DNA from: Ceratopteris richardii
Lineage: Eukaryota; Streptophyta; Polypodiopsida; Polypodiales; Pteridaceae
Length of the DNA stretch: 64,000 nt
Assembly: GCA_020310875.1 (NCBI GenBank)
Contig: CM035413.1
Span: 164,037,806 to 164,101,805, forward strand
Direction of reading: 5' to 3'
A model generated the notes under the pieces. The model saw only the letters and a program-made list of their open reading frames with translations, was not told where the DNA came from and made no database searches. A program made the position numbers and the translations under genes. This document shows, piece by piece, positions 23,479 through 36,799 of the stretch. Position 1 is the first letter of the stretch, and the number at the start of each line of letters is the position of its first letter.

Positions 23479-25520
23479 CTCCCCCTCAAGCTCAACGTCA
23501 TGTCTTCTAATCCAAGCATCTTCTGAAACTTCTTGAGCTTCTCTATTCCAAGTGCTTTAGTAAAAATATCAACAACCTGCTCATCTATCCTCACATAAAC
23601 AAGATCAATATCACCTGCTAATAGCTTCTCTCTGATGAAGTGATAATGTACCTCGATGTGCTTTGTTCTAGCATGAAAAATAGGATTTTGTACTAACTGA
23701 ATGTTGCTAAGATTATCACAATGGATGATGATTGACTTTTGCACTTCCACACCTAAATCAAAAAGTAGCATCTCTAACCATGATGCTTCACATGCTTCCA
23801 TTGTAGCCCCTCTATACTCAGCCTCTATACTCGACAAAGCAATAGTGGGTTGCTTCTTGCTACTCCATGTAATAGCTCCACTCCCATGTCAGAATAGAAA
23901 ACCACTAGTAGATTTCTATTTAGAATACTAGGAGTCCAATCTACATCGGTGTATCCATGAGACTAAAAACTACATGAGTTTCATAGAACAATACATAATC
24001 CAAAGATGTAGCACTCACATAACATAGAGTGCACCTTAGAGCATCTAAATGTGGCTTCCTAGGAACCTGCATAAATTGACTTTCAAGTCCAATAGTGTAG
24101 CTTAGATTAGGCCTTGTAATTGTGAGATATATCAAACTTCCCACAATTTTCCTAACATAGTAGCATTTTCCAATGCTTCACATGATGTAGTATTCAACTT
24201 CAAATTCTGAACTAATGGCATAGAAATTTTCTTACAATCATCCATACCATACTTTTGTAGCATACTCAAGGCATATTGCCTTTCTGACATCCATATACCT
24301 GTTTCTATATGTATAAACTCAATGGCCAAGAACTAGCGCAGCACATCAAGATCTTCCATGTCAAATTCTTGCATAAGGAGTTGCTTTACCTCTTTAGAAC
24401 TTACTTCATTGTCACCTCCTACAATCAAGTCATCAACATAAATAGCCACAATCGTGATGCCATCATCACACTTCCTTGCATATAATGAATGATCTACATC
24501 ACACATACAAAATCCAATGGTGGTTTAGTAGTCAACAATCCTTGTATGCCAAGCACGAGGGGATTGTTTAAGTCCATACAATGTGTTTTGCAACCTGCAA
24601 ACATATGCTGGAAGCTTTGAATCTTTGTATCCTTATGGTTGGTCCATGTATACCTCTTCTTGTAACTCACTATGTAGGAAAGCATTCTTCACATCCATCT
24701 GATGCAAAGTCCATCCGTTTGTTATAGCTAATGCAACAAATGCTCTAGCAGTAGAAATTTTAGTTATAGGGCTGAATTTTTCATCATAATCAATGCCATA
24801 GGTCTATGCATATCCTTTTGCTACCAATCATGCTTTATACCTGCTTATGCTACCATCAACATTGTGTTTTACCCACTTGCAACCTATGGGTTTCTTTCCT
24901 TGTGATAATGGAACCAGCTTCCATGTTTCGTTTCCACAAAGTGCAGCCATCTCCTCATCCATAGCTTTTTCCCAATCTGCATTTCCAATTGCATCTTCAA
25001 AAAAGAAGGTTCAACATCTTGTATTACGTTGGACATGTAGGCACAATGACGAGCCATATAGTTGTGATACATTAATCGTTGCACTGAATTCTACATCCTC
25101 CCATATCTTTTTGGTCTTGGGTCACTTTTCCTTCTATCCTTTGCATGTGTGTTTCTTACTCTTGGAGTCTTCACAGAGGGAAATTCAAGCTCCTCGTCAA
25201 GGCTCTTTTATGAGCCGCTTGAATCTCCATCAATGTTTCCAAAACTTGTAGATGTTTTACAACTAGTAGAAATCTTTTCTTTATCTTTCTTGGATGTATT
25301 TGATGAATTTTCTAGAGTGAAATTTCCACACAATCTTCCACTCCATGGATTTGAGTTGGAACTATTGCTTGGTGATGCATCTAGTCCACTCAAAACTTGA
25401 GATTTTGCACTTGATTTTTTAGAATTTTCTTTGTCATTTGAGTCAAGATTAAGTCCATCTTTGGCATCCACATAGAAGCTTGGAATTTCTTCAAACACCA
25501 CACCTCTACTTTCATTCACT
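23439..25520 (-). mobile_element. Element D RT and RNase H region with linker
   Basis: RNase H shows the copia pattern SSIEAEYRG, IHCDN.SNI and ARTKHIEVHYHFIREK (~23540-23835). RT shows SLIYLTITRPNLSY (~24090-24140), the catalytic YVDD near 24425-24445 and the N-terminal fingers near 24850-24900. An acidic, Ser/Asn-rich linker (~25200-25520) separates it from the integrase, as usual in copia. Confidence 0.85.
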
Positions 25521-25522
25521 TG

Positions 25523-26760
25523 TCATGTGAGTGGCTTATAACACTTATATCCCTTTTGCTCAACGGAGTATCCAATGAAGATATATTTTTTTGCTTTTAG
25601 ATCATGCTTCATCCTCAACTCATCTGGAACATGTACATATGCAATACAGCCAAATACTTTCATATGTGATAAGTTTGGCTTTTTACCTATAAACTTCTCT
25701 TGAGGTGTAACTTGATGTACAACAGCAATCGCAGTTCTGTTCATGATGTATACAACAGTATGCATAGCTTCTGCCCAATAATGATGTGGCATATTCTTCT
25801 CAGCCATCAAGGCTCTTACTGTTTCTATGATATGTTTATTTTTGCATTCAACAATGCCATTCTGTTGTGGTGTGTACTTGCATGAAATTTTTTGTCGAAT
25901 TCCATGACCTTCAAGAAAGTTGTTGAACTCATTTGACATGTATTCACCTCCTCCATCAGACCTTAATGTCTGAATATAATTTCCTATCTGCTTTTCACCA
26001 TAGTCTTAAAATTTTGGAAGTGAGTGAACACCTCACTCTTCTCTTTCATGAAATATACCCACACTTTGCGTGTATGGTTATCAATGAAAGTAACATAAAA
26101 CCTACAACCACCCATAGATGTAGTCTTTGTAGGATCCCAAACATCTATATGTACTATTTCTAGCACATTCTCATTAACATGCTTGCCATGTGGAAATGAT
26201 GCTCTTGACTATTTACCAAATTGACAGGCTACACATACCTTTTGCATCTCCAAAACCTTGAAATTTGCTAATCCATTGACATCTCCTTTGACTGCATCAA
26301 TTTCACCTTCTGCAAGTTTGCATGTCCAATTCATTTGTGCTAGATTTCTATATCAGCAATAATTCCTACATCTTTTGCAAACATAGTTGCATTCATTTCA
26401 GGAATTTTCACATTTAATGTGAAAATCCTACCTAGTTTGTTTCCTTTGGCAATCAATCTTCCATTCTATTTGTACTCTTCTACATATAACCCATCATCAT
26501 TAAACCTGACTTGTAATCCCTAGTCAACCATTTGTCCAACAAAAACTAGATTCTTTGTTATATTTGGAACATGTAGCACATCAGCAAGATATTTTACCTT
26601 TCCATCCTCCATAGACAGTGCTATGTTTCCTACATGCTCAATAGGGTGTGATGTGTCATCACCCGTTTCAACATATCTAGGAACTAGAAATTTCTACAAA
26701 CTACTAAACCATTCTGCATGATTCGTCATGCAATTTGAAGCACCTGAATCAACATACTAG
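25523..26760 (-). mobile_element. Element D integrase and protease region
   Basis: The integrase core is clear: HIDVWDPTKTTSMGG..YVTFIDNHTRKVWVYF (~26000-26165), YTPQQNGIVE (~25860-25880) and the downstream VFGCIAYVHVP and FIGYSVEQKGYKCY motifs (~25540-25670). The protease active-site context (DSGASN, minus strand) lies near 26735-26755 with the H-A-E motif before the pre-integrase stretch. Confidence 0.85.
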
Positions 26761-26889
26761 ACATTACCATTTGATTTCAAAACATTAGTAGACATCATAA
26801 TCATCGTGTGATGTTTGATCATGAATAGCTTCTCATAATCATCTACACTTGTGGCTACATAGTTGTTTTGTTGCCTTCTATTATTTTGA

Positions 26890-27652
26890 TTCTTCAACCT
26901 GCAATCACGTTCAAAGTGTCCAAGTTTACCACAATTTCAACATCCTTTACTTTCATTACCTAAACCATTTCTTTGGAAATTTTTGTGGCCTCTTTAGCTC
27001 CCCTTGCTAGAGTAGAATACGTGCTCGGAACTAGATTTTCCTTGGGATTTCGAATCCTCACCAAGATTCTTTTCTTCAATAATCAACATGGACGCAAACT
27101 AACAAAATTTGGAATATTTTCGCTGATCTGAATATATGTTCTGAACTACTTATATGCAGCTCCTAAACCACGAAGGCACAATACTTCCACCTTATCATCA
27201 TCATCTATATCCACGCAAATAGATACAAGTGACTCACATATGCTTTTGATTTTCAAGGCGTAGTCACTTACCAACATGCCCTTTTTCTCTAGTGTATACA
27301 ACGCGTTCTTGAGTTGCAATTTTTGTGCCTTTGTATTGGTCTCATACAATGTGACCAAACTGTTCCAAGCCTCTTTCGAAGTCTTGGCATCTTGTATGTG
27401 CCCCATCATGCTATCCTATATGCTTAAAGATAGCCAATACATTACCTTTCATGATCCTTGATTCCACTCCTCATATGCTCTTAACTGGTCTGTAGTCTGA
27501 TTCCTCTCTGGTAACTCCAGAGTATTTTTGTTCTCTCCTTAGATGTACTTCCAATATCCTTTTCCCATCAAGAAATTCATCATTTAGAATTTCCAAGCAT
27601 GGAAGTTGTTCTTGTCGAGCTTATTGCACATAAGCTGACTCATTGCCATTTT
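26890..27652 (-). mobile_element. Element D gag region
   Basis: The start lies near 27652 with the copia gag opening (CNKLDKNNFHAWKF). The UBN2-type core (SLVTLYETNTKAQKLQLKNALYTLEKK, in pieces of 27146-27409) and a CCHC knuckle (~26895-26945) follow. Decayed. Confidence 0.8.
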
Positions 27653-28076
27653 TGCAGGAGTTCACAACACTGCAAAGACACTACAAGCAGTACTTCTGCT
27701 TGAGCACTGTCACACTTTGACATGATAGTTTGATCTCATAAACACACAGTTCTCATGTATCAAGAGTACACAGAATCGCTTGATATTTTGGATTTTGAAT
27801 ATTTGAGTCTTGCTGAACAAGATGCAAGTTATAGTTTTGAAAAATCACCTGGTTTTTTTGTGGGCCCAGCTCAAAATGAAGGTTGAGATGGCTCCAATAT
27901 AGAAATCTGACAAAAATGAGTGTTCCTAAAGGGATTACTCACGAATATATTTTGATTCCTTCTATGAGCACAACAATTTTCATAGCAATATGACGTCATT
28001 TGTGAATCGCGCTTTCTCCATGCCTTCTCGCTTACTCTTCACCATCAGCCTTCTCTACAAGCTCTCTACAGCCACA

Positions 28077-28091
28077 CTGGCTCTGATACCA
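28077..28091 (-). other. tRNA-Met primer binding site of element D
   Basis: On the minus strand TGGTATCAGAGCCAG directly follows the 5' LTR. This is the textbook complement of the plant initiator tRNA-Met 3' end. Confidence 0.95.
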
Positions 28092-28498
28092 TGTCATGAG
28101 GAAGGAGACAAGGAAGAGAACTCATACACACACTCATCTCACAATCAAAGAGGAGCACACACATAGATTGAGGCAAGGAAGCATAATCTTCTTCTTCTTC
28201 TTCTTCTTCTTCTTCTTCTATTACATAAAAATGACCTAATGTAATAGAAGAAGAATGACGTAAAACAACAATACAGCAAGTGCAATATATAAAGAACATT
28301 ACATAAGGAAAATCCTAATGTCTGTGAATGAGTGAGCTGGCAAGAAACAAATGTGCCATCACTCTCGGTAGATAAATATAGTAAAGCTCAATGAAGTATC
28401 CCTGACATATACCGGAATGACCACTATACATGTCAAAGAAATGAAAAAGTGATATGTGTCATCTTGGATCATCACATGTTGAGCTTGATATCTCAACA
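28092..28498 (-). repeat. 5' LTR of element D
   Basis: 407 bp, partner of 23099-23478. It is longer because it holds a (TTC)n run at ~28187-28217 and a nearby partly inverted copy of the same purine-rich motif, absent from the 3' LTR. Confidence 0.93.
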
Positions 28499-28982
28499 GA
28501 TATGTGTCCCTATGGGGCTTAGGGCATATCATAAGATGATAGAATAAGATGATCATTTCTACTAAATCATCCTCAACATGCCTTGGTTGGTGACATTGGC
28601 ATGACAAATCATGAATTTTTGCCATTTTTCAAGCTTGATTGTGTTATCTGGTGCTTATCTATTATCAGGAAAAAAGTCAAGTTTGTAAGCTACCAATCTA
28701 CCATTTAAAATTGAACTCATCTCCAAAAAACATTTTGGAGTCTACCTCAAAGAAGCCTATAAAAAAGGCTTCTTCAAATTTCTATAATATGAACTCGGAA
28801 AAAACATTAAGCAAGAGAAGAATATCATGATGGTGGATCCGCTCAAAGTAACTGATAAATAAAAAATTAGTGGCTCCAAACCTTGATTGATGCCGATAAA
28901 ATTCAAGAAGGTATATTTAATGAAGTTTCAAACTTTAAAGACCTCAAAATTGTTTTGCTGAGCCTAATTGTGACGTCAAGAA
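28499..28982. other. No gene recognised between elements D and E
   Basis: About 480 bp that begins with D's target duplication GATAT. It is AT-rich and shows no frame or repeat I can assign. Confidence 0.6.
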
Positions 28983-30506
28983 CTACAACATGTTCTTTAA
29001 GCCAAAATTCAATGGTCCTGTTCTGATTGTAGTCATCTTTGCAACTATTGAGAATGTTTCATCATAGTCTATACCATGAGTTTGTGAGCATCCTTTGGCA
29101 ACTAATCTTGCCTTGTACCTACAAACTAATCCATCTGAATTTCTTTTAACTTTATATACCCATCTATAACCAATTACCTTTTGATTCGGTGACATTGGAA
29201 CCAAATCCCTAGTGTCCATCTCCTTCAATGCATCTATTTCTTCTTTCATGGCCTTATCCCAATTAGGGTTTCCCTTTGCCTCTTCATAGGTTGAGGGCTC
29301 CTCTGAAATAGAATTTTTTGCCAAGTAGATTGAATGCTTCGTAACAAATGTGGAATCATATCCATACCTTTCTAGTTGTTTCTTCTCTCTTGCTGATCTT
29401 CTAGGTGCTTGTTTGGAACATTCTCCAACCTCTTGCATCTTTGCTTTGCCTCTAGACTTCCATAGCTCGTAATCCTTTTCTCTTTCATCTTGGTCATCGT
29501 CTATATCACTTCTTGGATCCTAAACCTGTGTATCATGCGTGCTTCCTAATTGATGAGAATCAAAATCAAGATCATATGGTAGTGTTACCTTTTGTTTGTC
29601 TTCATCATACCAAGACCTATGTTCTTCAAACACAACATCTCTACTTGTAGTGAATTGCTTGGTTGAAGGATTATAGCACTTGTAACCCATCTGAGTTGAA
29701 TCATGTCCAATAAACACTACCTTTTGTTGCCCTTTCATCTAGCTTACCTCTTATTTGTGATGGTACATGAATATAAGCTAAACAACCGAAAACCTTGCAA
29801 TGTCCAAGACTAGGTTTTCTTCATGTCATGCTTCATAAGGAGTCATACCTTGAAGTGATTTGGATGGTAGTCTATTGACAAGATACACAGTAGTTGAAAT
29901 AGTCTCTGCCCACAGATCATGTGGCAACTTCTTCTCTTCAAGCATTGTTCTGGCTGATCCAACCAATGTCTTGTTTCTCCTCTTAGCAATTACATTCAGT
30001 TGAGGAGAGTACCCGGTAGTCACTTTCCTTTTGATACCTTTATCTTGCAAGAACTCATCAAAATCTTTGGAGAAGTATTATCCCCATCCATCAGATCTAA
30101 GCTTCTTTAGTGATCTACCTGTATGATTCTCCATATGTGTTAGATACTTTTTGAAGCAATCAAAAACTTCATTCTTACTCTTGATAAAGTATAGAGTACA
30201 TCTACTATGGTTGTCAATAAATGACACATAATACCTTGATCCTGCCAATGAAGGTTCTTGACTTGGTCCCCATACATCCGTATGTACTAAGTCCAATAAG
30301 TTTTTTTGGATGTAGCCCTTTGTGGTTGAATGGTTGTCTTTGTGCCTTCCCATATATCTTGGAATAGGCATAGCTTCATCACCTACTACAATTCCATAAA
30401 GATTTCTACCTTGCAAATAGGCTTCCATTCTGATTTGCCAAGCCGCATAGTTGTGTCCATCAAGCTTCTCAATCATTGAGGGAAAGCCATCACCCATCTT
30501 GATCTA

Positions 30507-30518
30507 GCTCTGATACCA
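30507..30518 (-). other. tRNA-Met primer binding site of element E
   Basis: TGGTATCAGAGC on the minus strand, one base inside the LTR edge. Confidence 0.92.
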
Positions 30519-30519
30519 C

Positions 30520-31445
30520 TGAAAGAACTTGGAGAAGCTTGTGGGAGATAGAAAAGTGCGTTTCGAAGCGACGAAGTTTGGTCCAGCCAACCGGCACAAG
30601 ACCAGCCCTTGAGCTTATGGAGACTCAAATAGACCTTATATGCATGCGATAAGTGCAAAGAAATGCACTTTGTACTTTGGAGCATAAAGGAGAAGGAGTC
30701 GATACAAAACAGATAGGTTCGCACATCGAGTAGCTCAAAAAACTTACTATCTATGGAAGAGACAATGAACTTCAAATGCCCATAGCAACCAAGGTAATTA
30801 CAATTAGAAAAACTCCTTTTATGGGAGTGATACACATAGGGTTGAGTGTATATAATGCACAAAAGGATAAGGAATAAGCAAAATATGCTATAGGAATGAA
30901 TCAGACACTCAATGGTGGTACCTCCTATTTTTCAGGAATATGGAGAGATTGACCTCGAGACAGCAAAATTGAGCTTTCTCCCAATCTTAAACCAAATGCT
31001 ATCAAACAATCATAAACTAGACACTAATACCGTTCCAAAGAGCCATCTTTCCCTCAATTTGGAGCTTTGTAGAGAGAGCAACAGCCTCTACAAAATTACT
31101 GTTGGCAAAGAAGATGATGCAAAAAATTGAAGGAGCAAGACAATGATGGTCACAAGTGTATGTATATTGCTTCCATGTATTGTAAAAGTGATTTGAACTC
31201 TTTATATAGACTCTAGAAGTGTCCCACAACTTCCACAAGTGGATTTTGAATTCAAATGAAGGTGGGAATGGTTGTTGGAGGGAATCAATCCACTTTCCTA
31301 CAATCTAGGAAAAGTGAAGATCTAGTTTGATCTACTTTTAGGTGATTGATTGCTTGATTGATTACAATGCAACCACCACAAATTCGTGGGATTTATGCTC
31401 TTTTTTTCTACATTTACATGTGTAAAGCTCAAGCCTTTTACAACA
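30520..31445 (-). repeat. 5' LTR of element E
   Basis: On the minus strand it runs TGTTGTAAAAGG .. AAGTTCTTTCA. A TATA box (TATATAAA, 31201-31208, minus strand) fits a promoter in its middle. A fragment related to 30545-30665 recurs in opposite orientation at 36800-36935. Confidence 0.7.
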
Positions 31446-32198
31446 GTAAATGAACCATCAAAAATCTCTCAAAAAAATACAATAAATGAGCATAGGTAAA
31501 AGAACTCTCCAACGAATATTCTTTTGTCATAATCTAAGCGATAGTTTTTTATGTAGATCAAATCCACCTCAAGCATAGTGTAAGTTTGATGTCCAACAGC
31601 ACGAGCATCATAATAGCTAAGCGAGTCTAAGTCAGAAAAAGCATGTAAATTTGGCGACAATGATCCCCCTTTGGGATAAAACAATGCAATTATTTTAGAA
31701 CCATGCAAGTAGCGAAACATGCGCTTAACCACCTCTAATGCTTTGGGATAAAACAATGCAACTTTTCAAGAACCATGCAAGTAGCAAAAGATACACTTAA
31801 CCTACTTGTTTCAATATATTTTACTTGATACAAAGTTATTCCCCCATCAACTTGCATAGACTGAATGCCCAAATAATGATGCAAATGCCCCAAATTTGAC
31901 ATCTCAAAAGCATGAAAATCAGCCTTGAATTTGGTGATATGTTTCTCATTAGAGTAGTGAGTAGCATGTCATCAATGTATACTACGATGATCACAAGTAC
32001 ATCATTTGCATGCTTAACATATAAGGTGCTCTCAATTATATTGTTCTCAAAACCATGTGCAATCAAGCAGGTATGCATCTTTTCATACCAATCTCATGGT
32101 GATTTCTTCAAACCATATAATGTGTTTTTAGTGTGCACACTTTTTTTCAATGCCCTTTGTGACGAAATGGTGAAATAGGTTCCAAAAATAAGCTAGTC
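31446..32198 (-). mobile_element. Ty1/copia remnant H (RT and RNase H part)
   Basis: The minus strand shows a copia RT fragment with VVYIDDMLLT near 31965-31995, the NLGHLHHYLGIQ motif near 31860-31900 and the start of the RNase H (VKRMFRYLHGSKIIALFYPKGG, in parts of 31660-31745). LTRs were not identified. Element E's LTR abuts it, so E probably inserted into H. Strongly decayed. Confidence 0.75.
31670..31813. repeat. 72-bp imperfect tandem duplication in remnant H
   Basis: TTTGGGATAAAACAATGCAA begins at 31670 and again at 31742; the following ..GAACCATGCAAGTAGC is also kept. The unit is 24 codons long. Confidence 0.8.
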
Positions 32199-32600
32199 CT
32201 GCATAAAACCTGCTCAACACCTGCCAATCTAACTTTAGGGATGATTAGTAGACTCCCTTAGCTTCATAATGATGCATTTGGAATTGCCAAGTCTTTTGGA
32301 ACATTGTTCCCAAATATTTTCATCAAAACAGATGACTTGCATATTCAAGAAATGTGAAGAACCTTCTATTTTGGGAATAAAGGGTCTCAGTATTATGCTG
32401 CACAAAACGTGCTTGATACCTGCCAATCTAACTTTAGGGATGATTAATAGACTCCTTTAGCTTCACAATGATGCATTTGGAATCACCAAGTCTTTTAGAA
32501 CATCATTCCCAAATATTTTCATCAAAACAGATGACTTGTATATGCAAGAAATGTGAAGAACCTTCTATTTTGGGAATAAAAGGTCTCAGTATTATGCTCA
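32199..32600. repeat. ~199-bp tandem duplication
   Basis: 32199-32397 is repeated at 32398-32600 with roughly 93% identity (CCTGCCAATCTAACTTTAGG and TTCATCAAAACAGATGACTT in both). The unit has no recognised coding content. It lies between remnants H and G. Confidence 0.9.
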
Positions 32601-33403
32601 CAACTCACAACCTGGTATGAATTGACCAGAGAGATTTTTCACACATCTAATTGAAGTGCATAGCTAATTAAAGCAAGTTATTTCAAGAATTCGCCTATAC
32701 CATAAATAGAGAAATTAATCTAGCAAGTCAGGGGGGTCATCCAGATGTTTTAGGATCTACAAGGTATGCAAACACAATCATCTTCCTTACTTTATATGTG
32801 GAGTTTTACTAAACCAAACTTGATGAAAATTGATAAGTAAACAATAGAAAATTCATTCTAACTATTCTAAGTTAAATTATTGCAAATGCATGAGTACATC
32901 TAAAGAAATTGATTCCACAAAGGCACTATAATGATGAAGATGCAATAGTACACAATAGATATAAATTATTTAGAAGAATGTATCGAAATGTAAATGCTAT
33001 TGAACATGTCATACAAGGAATGTGTAGTGGACTACACATAGGTAGTGTCATCTCAATGTATGCTCAAGTTTGTAGCTCAATGCCTCTCAAAATGGCTCAG
33101 ATCTCCCATGACTAAAAGTATGTGTATTTATACACATGTGGAGAGTTTGAATTTGATTTTTCCTCACCTAAAAGTGATCCTACACTTTAGGGATGATTTA
33201 AATTGATTCTTCCTACCACATGAGTCATGGGTTTGGTTTCCAATATGAGATTCCTTCTCCTTTTCTTCCTTCACTTTTATCCAAGATAAATACAATGAGT
33301 TTTACTAGCATAGGTTCACATGTATACTTCATGTGAGAGGATAAGTAATATGTGTAGTCCTTATGTGTTACCAATGCACTTAGGCTTACTAAATGTACCA
33401 AGA
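32601..33403 (-). repeat. Probable 3' LTR of element G
   Basis: On the minus strand the bases after G's purine tract (AGGCTTGAAGGGGAG, ~33404-33418) should be its 3' LTR, beginning near 33403. A TATA-like GTATAAATACACATAC lies at ~33116-33132. The far end of the LTR could not be found; the limit given is nominal. Confidence 0.45.
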
Positions 33404-36400
33404 ACTCCCCTTCAAGCCTAAGATGCTTGAGACTTCAATGCTTCATGATTTCCTATAATCCAATCATTGATTTGAACCTATTCAATTTGCTTCCATCCAC
33501 TGCCTTTGTCATCATATCTGCACATTGTTGATGAGTTGACACATATGAGAGCTATATCTCCTAACTCATGATCTTCTCTCTAACATAATGATAATGACCT
33601 TCTATATGTTTAGTCCTGGCATGATAGATAGGATTAGCAGCAAGATGTAATGAGCTAATATTGTCTCCAAATATATGTGGCGTTGAAGTGTTCAACCCTA
33701 AATCAGAGTATAAGGTTCTAATCCACATAACTTCCTGTGTAGCATTTGCAAGTCCTCTGTATTCAACCTCTTTTGATGAAAGAGCAATCATGGTTTACTT
33801 CTTTGAAGACCATGAGATCAACTTTGTATCTAAAAAAGTAAGATATCCATATGTGCTTCTCTTATCATCTTTAGAGCTTGCCCAATCTGCATTAGAGAAG
33901 AGTTTAACATCTATATCAAATGTATATGGATAGTATAATCCTTCATTGATTGTGCCCTTCAAGTACTTTAGAATTCTCTTGGTTGTCTCTATGTGAGGCT
34001 TCCTTGGAGTGTGCATGAACTAAATTAGCACATTTACTCCATAACAAATATCTACTCTAGTTAGAGTAGCATTGTTCAAGATTCCAACTAGACTTTGCTA
34101 GCTAGTTATATCTTCAACAATTCACCTTCATGGGCACTTAATTTTAGATATACCTCCATGGGAGTACTTGCACTCTTTGTATTCTTCATCTTAAATTTAG
34201 AGAGCATATATTCAATGTACTTTCTTTGAGTGAGGAACATACTTTTCTCTATATATACCACTTCCAAACCTAGGAAGCGGATAAGCAAGCTAGGATCATT
34301 GATCTTGAACTCTTCCTTCATTTGAGCTTTGATCCTCCTTATTCCATCTGCATCATTTCCTATAATGATTATATCATCCACATATACGCATAAGTATATG
34401 ACCTCTAAATGATTCCTCTTAATGAAGAGGGAAGGGTCTTCCTTGCTTACAATAAAACCTTTATCCTACAAGTAAGTGGTTAGTCTATTATTCCAAGATC
34501 TGGGAGATTGCTTCAAGCCATACAAGGTTTTCCTCATTCTGCATAGATGTTCAGGGTATTATCGATCTTTAAAAGGAAGAGGTTGAGCCATGTAAACCTC
34601 CTCTGAAATCCATCCATGTTGAAAAGCATTTTTAACATCCATTTGATATATCTTCCACTTTTTAGAAGATGCAACACTCATGACTACTCTAATAGCAGGC
34701 ATTTTTGCAATAGGTGAAAATGTTTCTTCATAATCAATACCTTGGATTTGTGCAAATCCTTTGGCTACAAGCCTTGCTTTGTATCTTTTTTAGCTTGTAT
34801 ATCCACCTTGAGCCAAATGGTTTCTTGGGTATCAATTACCAAGTCTAATTTTCTTGTAGAGCTTCTATTTCTTCTTCCATGGCACTCCTCCATTCTGGCT
34901 TCTCCTTGGCTTCTTCATATGGAGATAGTTCTTCAGAGTTTGAGTCCTATGCTAAGTATATTGAATGTTTAAAGACCAAGGAAGTATCATACCCATACCA
35001 TTTTGGCTTCCTTTTTTTCTCTAGTAGACCTTCTCATGGTTTGTTGAGAGGAGTCTGCCACATCTCTCAATTCTTACACTTTGGCTTTGTCTTTGGGACT
35101 CCAAGAGTTGATTTCCTATCTTGGAGTCTTCTAAACCAAAATCACTTGATGTTTCAAGTGTAAGCTCATTCCTCTTGGATAATATTAGAAAGTCTTCCTC
35201 TAGATCATAGGGAAGTTTGATTTTCCTACAATCATATTCAAACCAAGATTTGTTTTCATAAAGCACAACATCTCTACTTACAATAAAACCTTTATTGCTT
35301 TGATTGTATAGCCTATAAACTTTTTAATTAAGTTCATGACCAATGAAAATGCATTTCTCTACCTTTGGATCTAATTTGCCTCTGATTTGTGAAGATATGT
35401 GTGCATATGCTATGCACCCAAAAATCTTGCAATGATCAAGGTTGGGTCTTCTTCCATTCCATGCTTCATGTGGTGTCATCCCATCCAATGCTATTGATGG
35501 GAGTCTATTGATCAGATAGGTGGTCGTGGATATAGCCTCTAGCCACACGTAATTTGGTAACTTCTTCTCATTTAGCATTGACCTTGTAGCCTCGTCCTAT
35601 TTCTCCTCTCTACCACTCCATTTTGCTATGGAGTATACATGGTCATGATTTCCCATTTGATTCCTCTCTCTTGCAGATATGAATCAAAATCATGGGAGAA
35701 ATATTCTCCCCCTCCATCTGACCTTAGTCTCTTCAAAATCTTACTTGTTTGATTTTTTGCAAGTGCTAGGTATTTCTTGAAACATGAAAACACATCATCT
35801 TCATGCTTCATAAAGTATTGTATTGTCCATCTGCTACAATCATCAATGAATGAAAACAAATACCTAGATCCAGGGATTGAAGGCTCCTTGCTTGGTCCCC
35901 ATACATTTGTATGGACTAGTTCCAATAAGTCTCCATGAATGTATCCCTTCTTTTTGAATGGTTGCCTGTGTGACTTACCAAATTGACAAGCACTACATTT
36001 GTAGATCATCTGTTGTTTGGATATATTTGGTAGAAAAAATACACTCTGATCCCTATTGATTTCCTTCAGAGCCCTTTCACCTATGTGAGTTAACCTCTTC
36101 TGCCAAATTTCCAACTCTAATAAGGTTTGGCTACCATAATTGAACAATGCAATTTCTAATATCTTGGAGTTCAAATGTAAATAATTTGCCCAATTTTTCT
36201 CCTCTTTCTATCCTCTTGAATCCCTCATGTGGATCCTCAACAATTGCTTCATTCTTTGTAAATCTAACTTGCAATCCTTTTTGAACAATCTGACCTACAC
36301 TTATGATGTTTTTGGTGATAGTTGCTACATACAATACCTTGCTCAATAGATTCATATTACCATATGAAGTTTTCATATTGCCTATCTTCTCCACTTGATG

Positions 36401-36795
36401 CCTTGTGTCATCGCCTATTTGGAATTCATTTCTATTCCTTGGATCTTCCAAGTCTGAGAGTAGGACTTACATTCCTTGTTACATGATTTTAGCAACCTAA
36501 GTCTATACAGAATACATGTTCATCTACTTTACCTTGCTTCATGGTCATGCTCATTAGAAGTAATGAATCCTCTTGAGTCTGATCATGTGCATAGTTATTG
36601 TACTCTCTCCTTCCTCTGTATCCTCCTTGGTAATTGTTTTTATTGTATGAGTTGTTGTTGTATCCATTGTTGTTGTTGAATCTACCTCTTGAGATTCCAT
36701 AGCTTCATCTCTTGTAACTTCTTCCTCTTTTGTTTCTAGGATTCCTGAAACAATTCTCAGTAATTTGATTACTTAGGCTACATATGTCACATGGA
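33404..36795 (-). mobile_element. Ty1/copia element G, 5'-truncated, same family as F
   Basis: On the minus strand from 36795: zinc knuckle (CDICSLSNQITENC ~36745-36790), Asn/Gly/Tyr-rich gag tail, protease and pre-integrase (~36130-36450), integrase (~35330-36060), RT (MDDIIIIGND near 34340-34385) and RNase H (DNISSLHLAANPIYHARTKH ~33600-33670), then the purine tract. Motifs match element F closely. No gag start or 5' LTR is present. Around ten breaks. Confidence 0.88.
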
Positions 36796-36799
36796 GATG

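Larger units (their letters stand above)
23099..28498 (-). mobile_element. Ty1/copia element D, complete outline
   Basis: A 5.4-kb minus-strand copia element with two LTRs and a perfect 5-bp target duplication GATAT (23094-23098 and 28499-28503). The order on the minus strand is 5' LTR (28092-28498), primer site, gag (~27000-27652), protease, integrase, RT, RNase H, purine tract, 3' LTR (23099-23478). The LTRs differ at roughly 7% of bases, so the insertion is moderately old. It is broken, with perhaps ten or more breaks in the coding part. Confidence 0.93.
28983..31445 (-). mobile_element. Ty1/copia element E, truncated, same family as F
   Basis: On the minus strand: a 926-bp 5' LTR (30520-31445), an intact tRNA-Met primer site, a gag start beginning MGDGFPS (~30497) as in element F, integrase parts (DVWGPSQEPSLAGSRYYVSF ~30230-30290; TGYSPQLN ~30000) and RT fingers (VIGYRWVYKVKRNSDG ~29120-29190). 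No 3' LTR was found. Heavily decayed and reduced. Confidence 0.85.
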
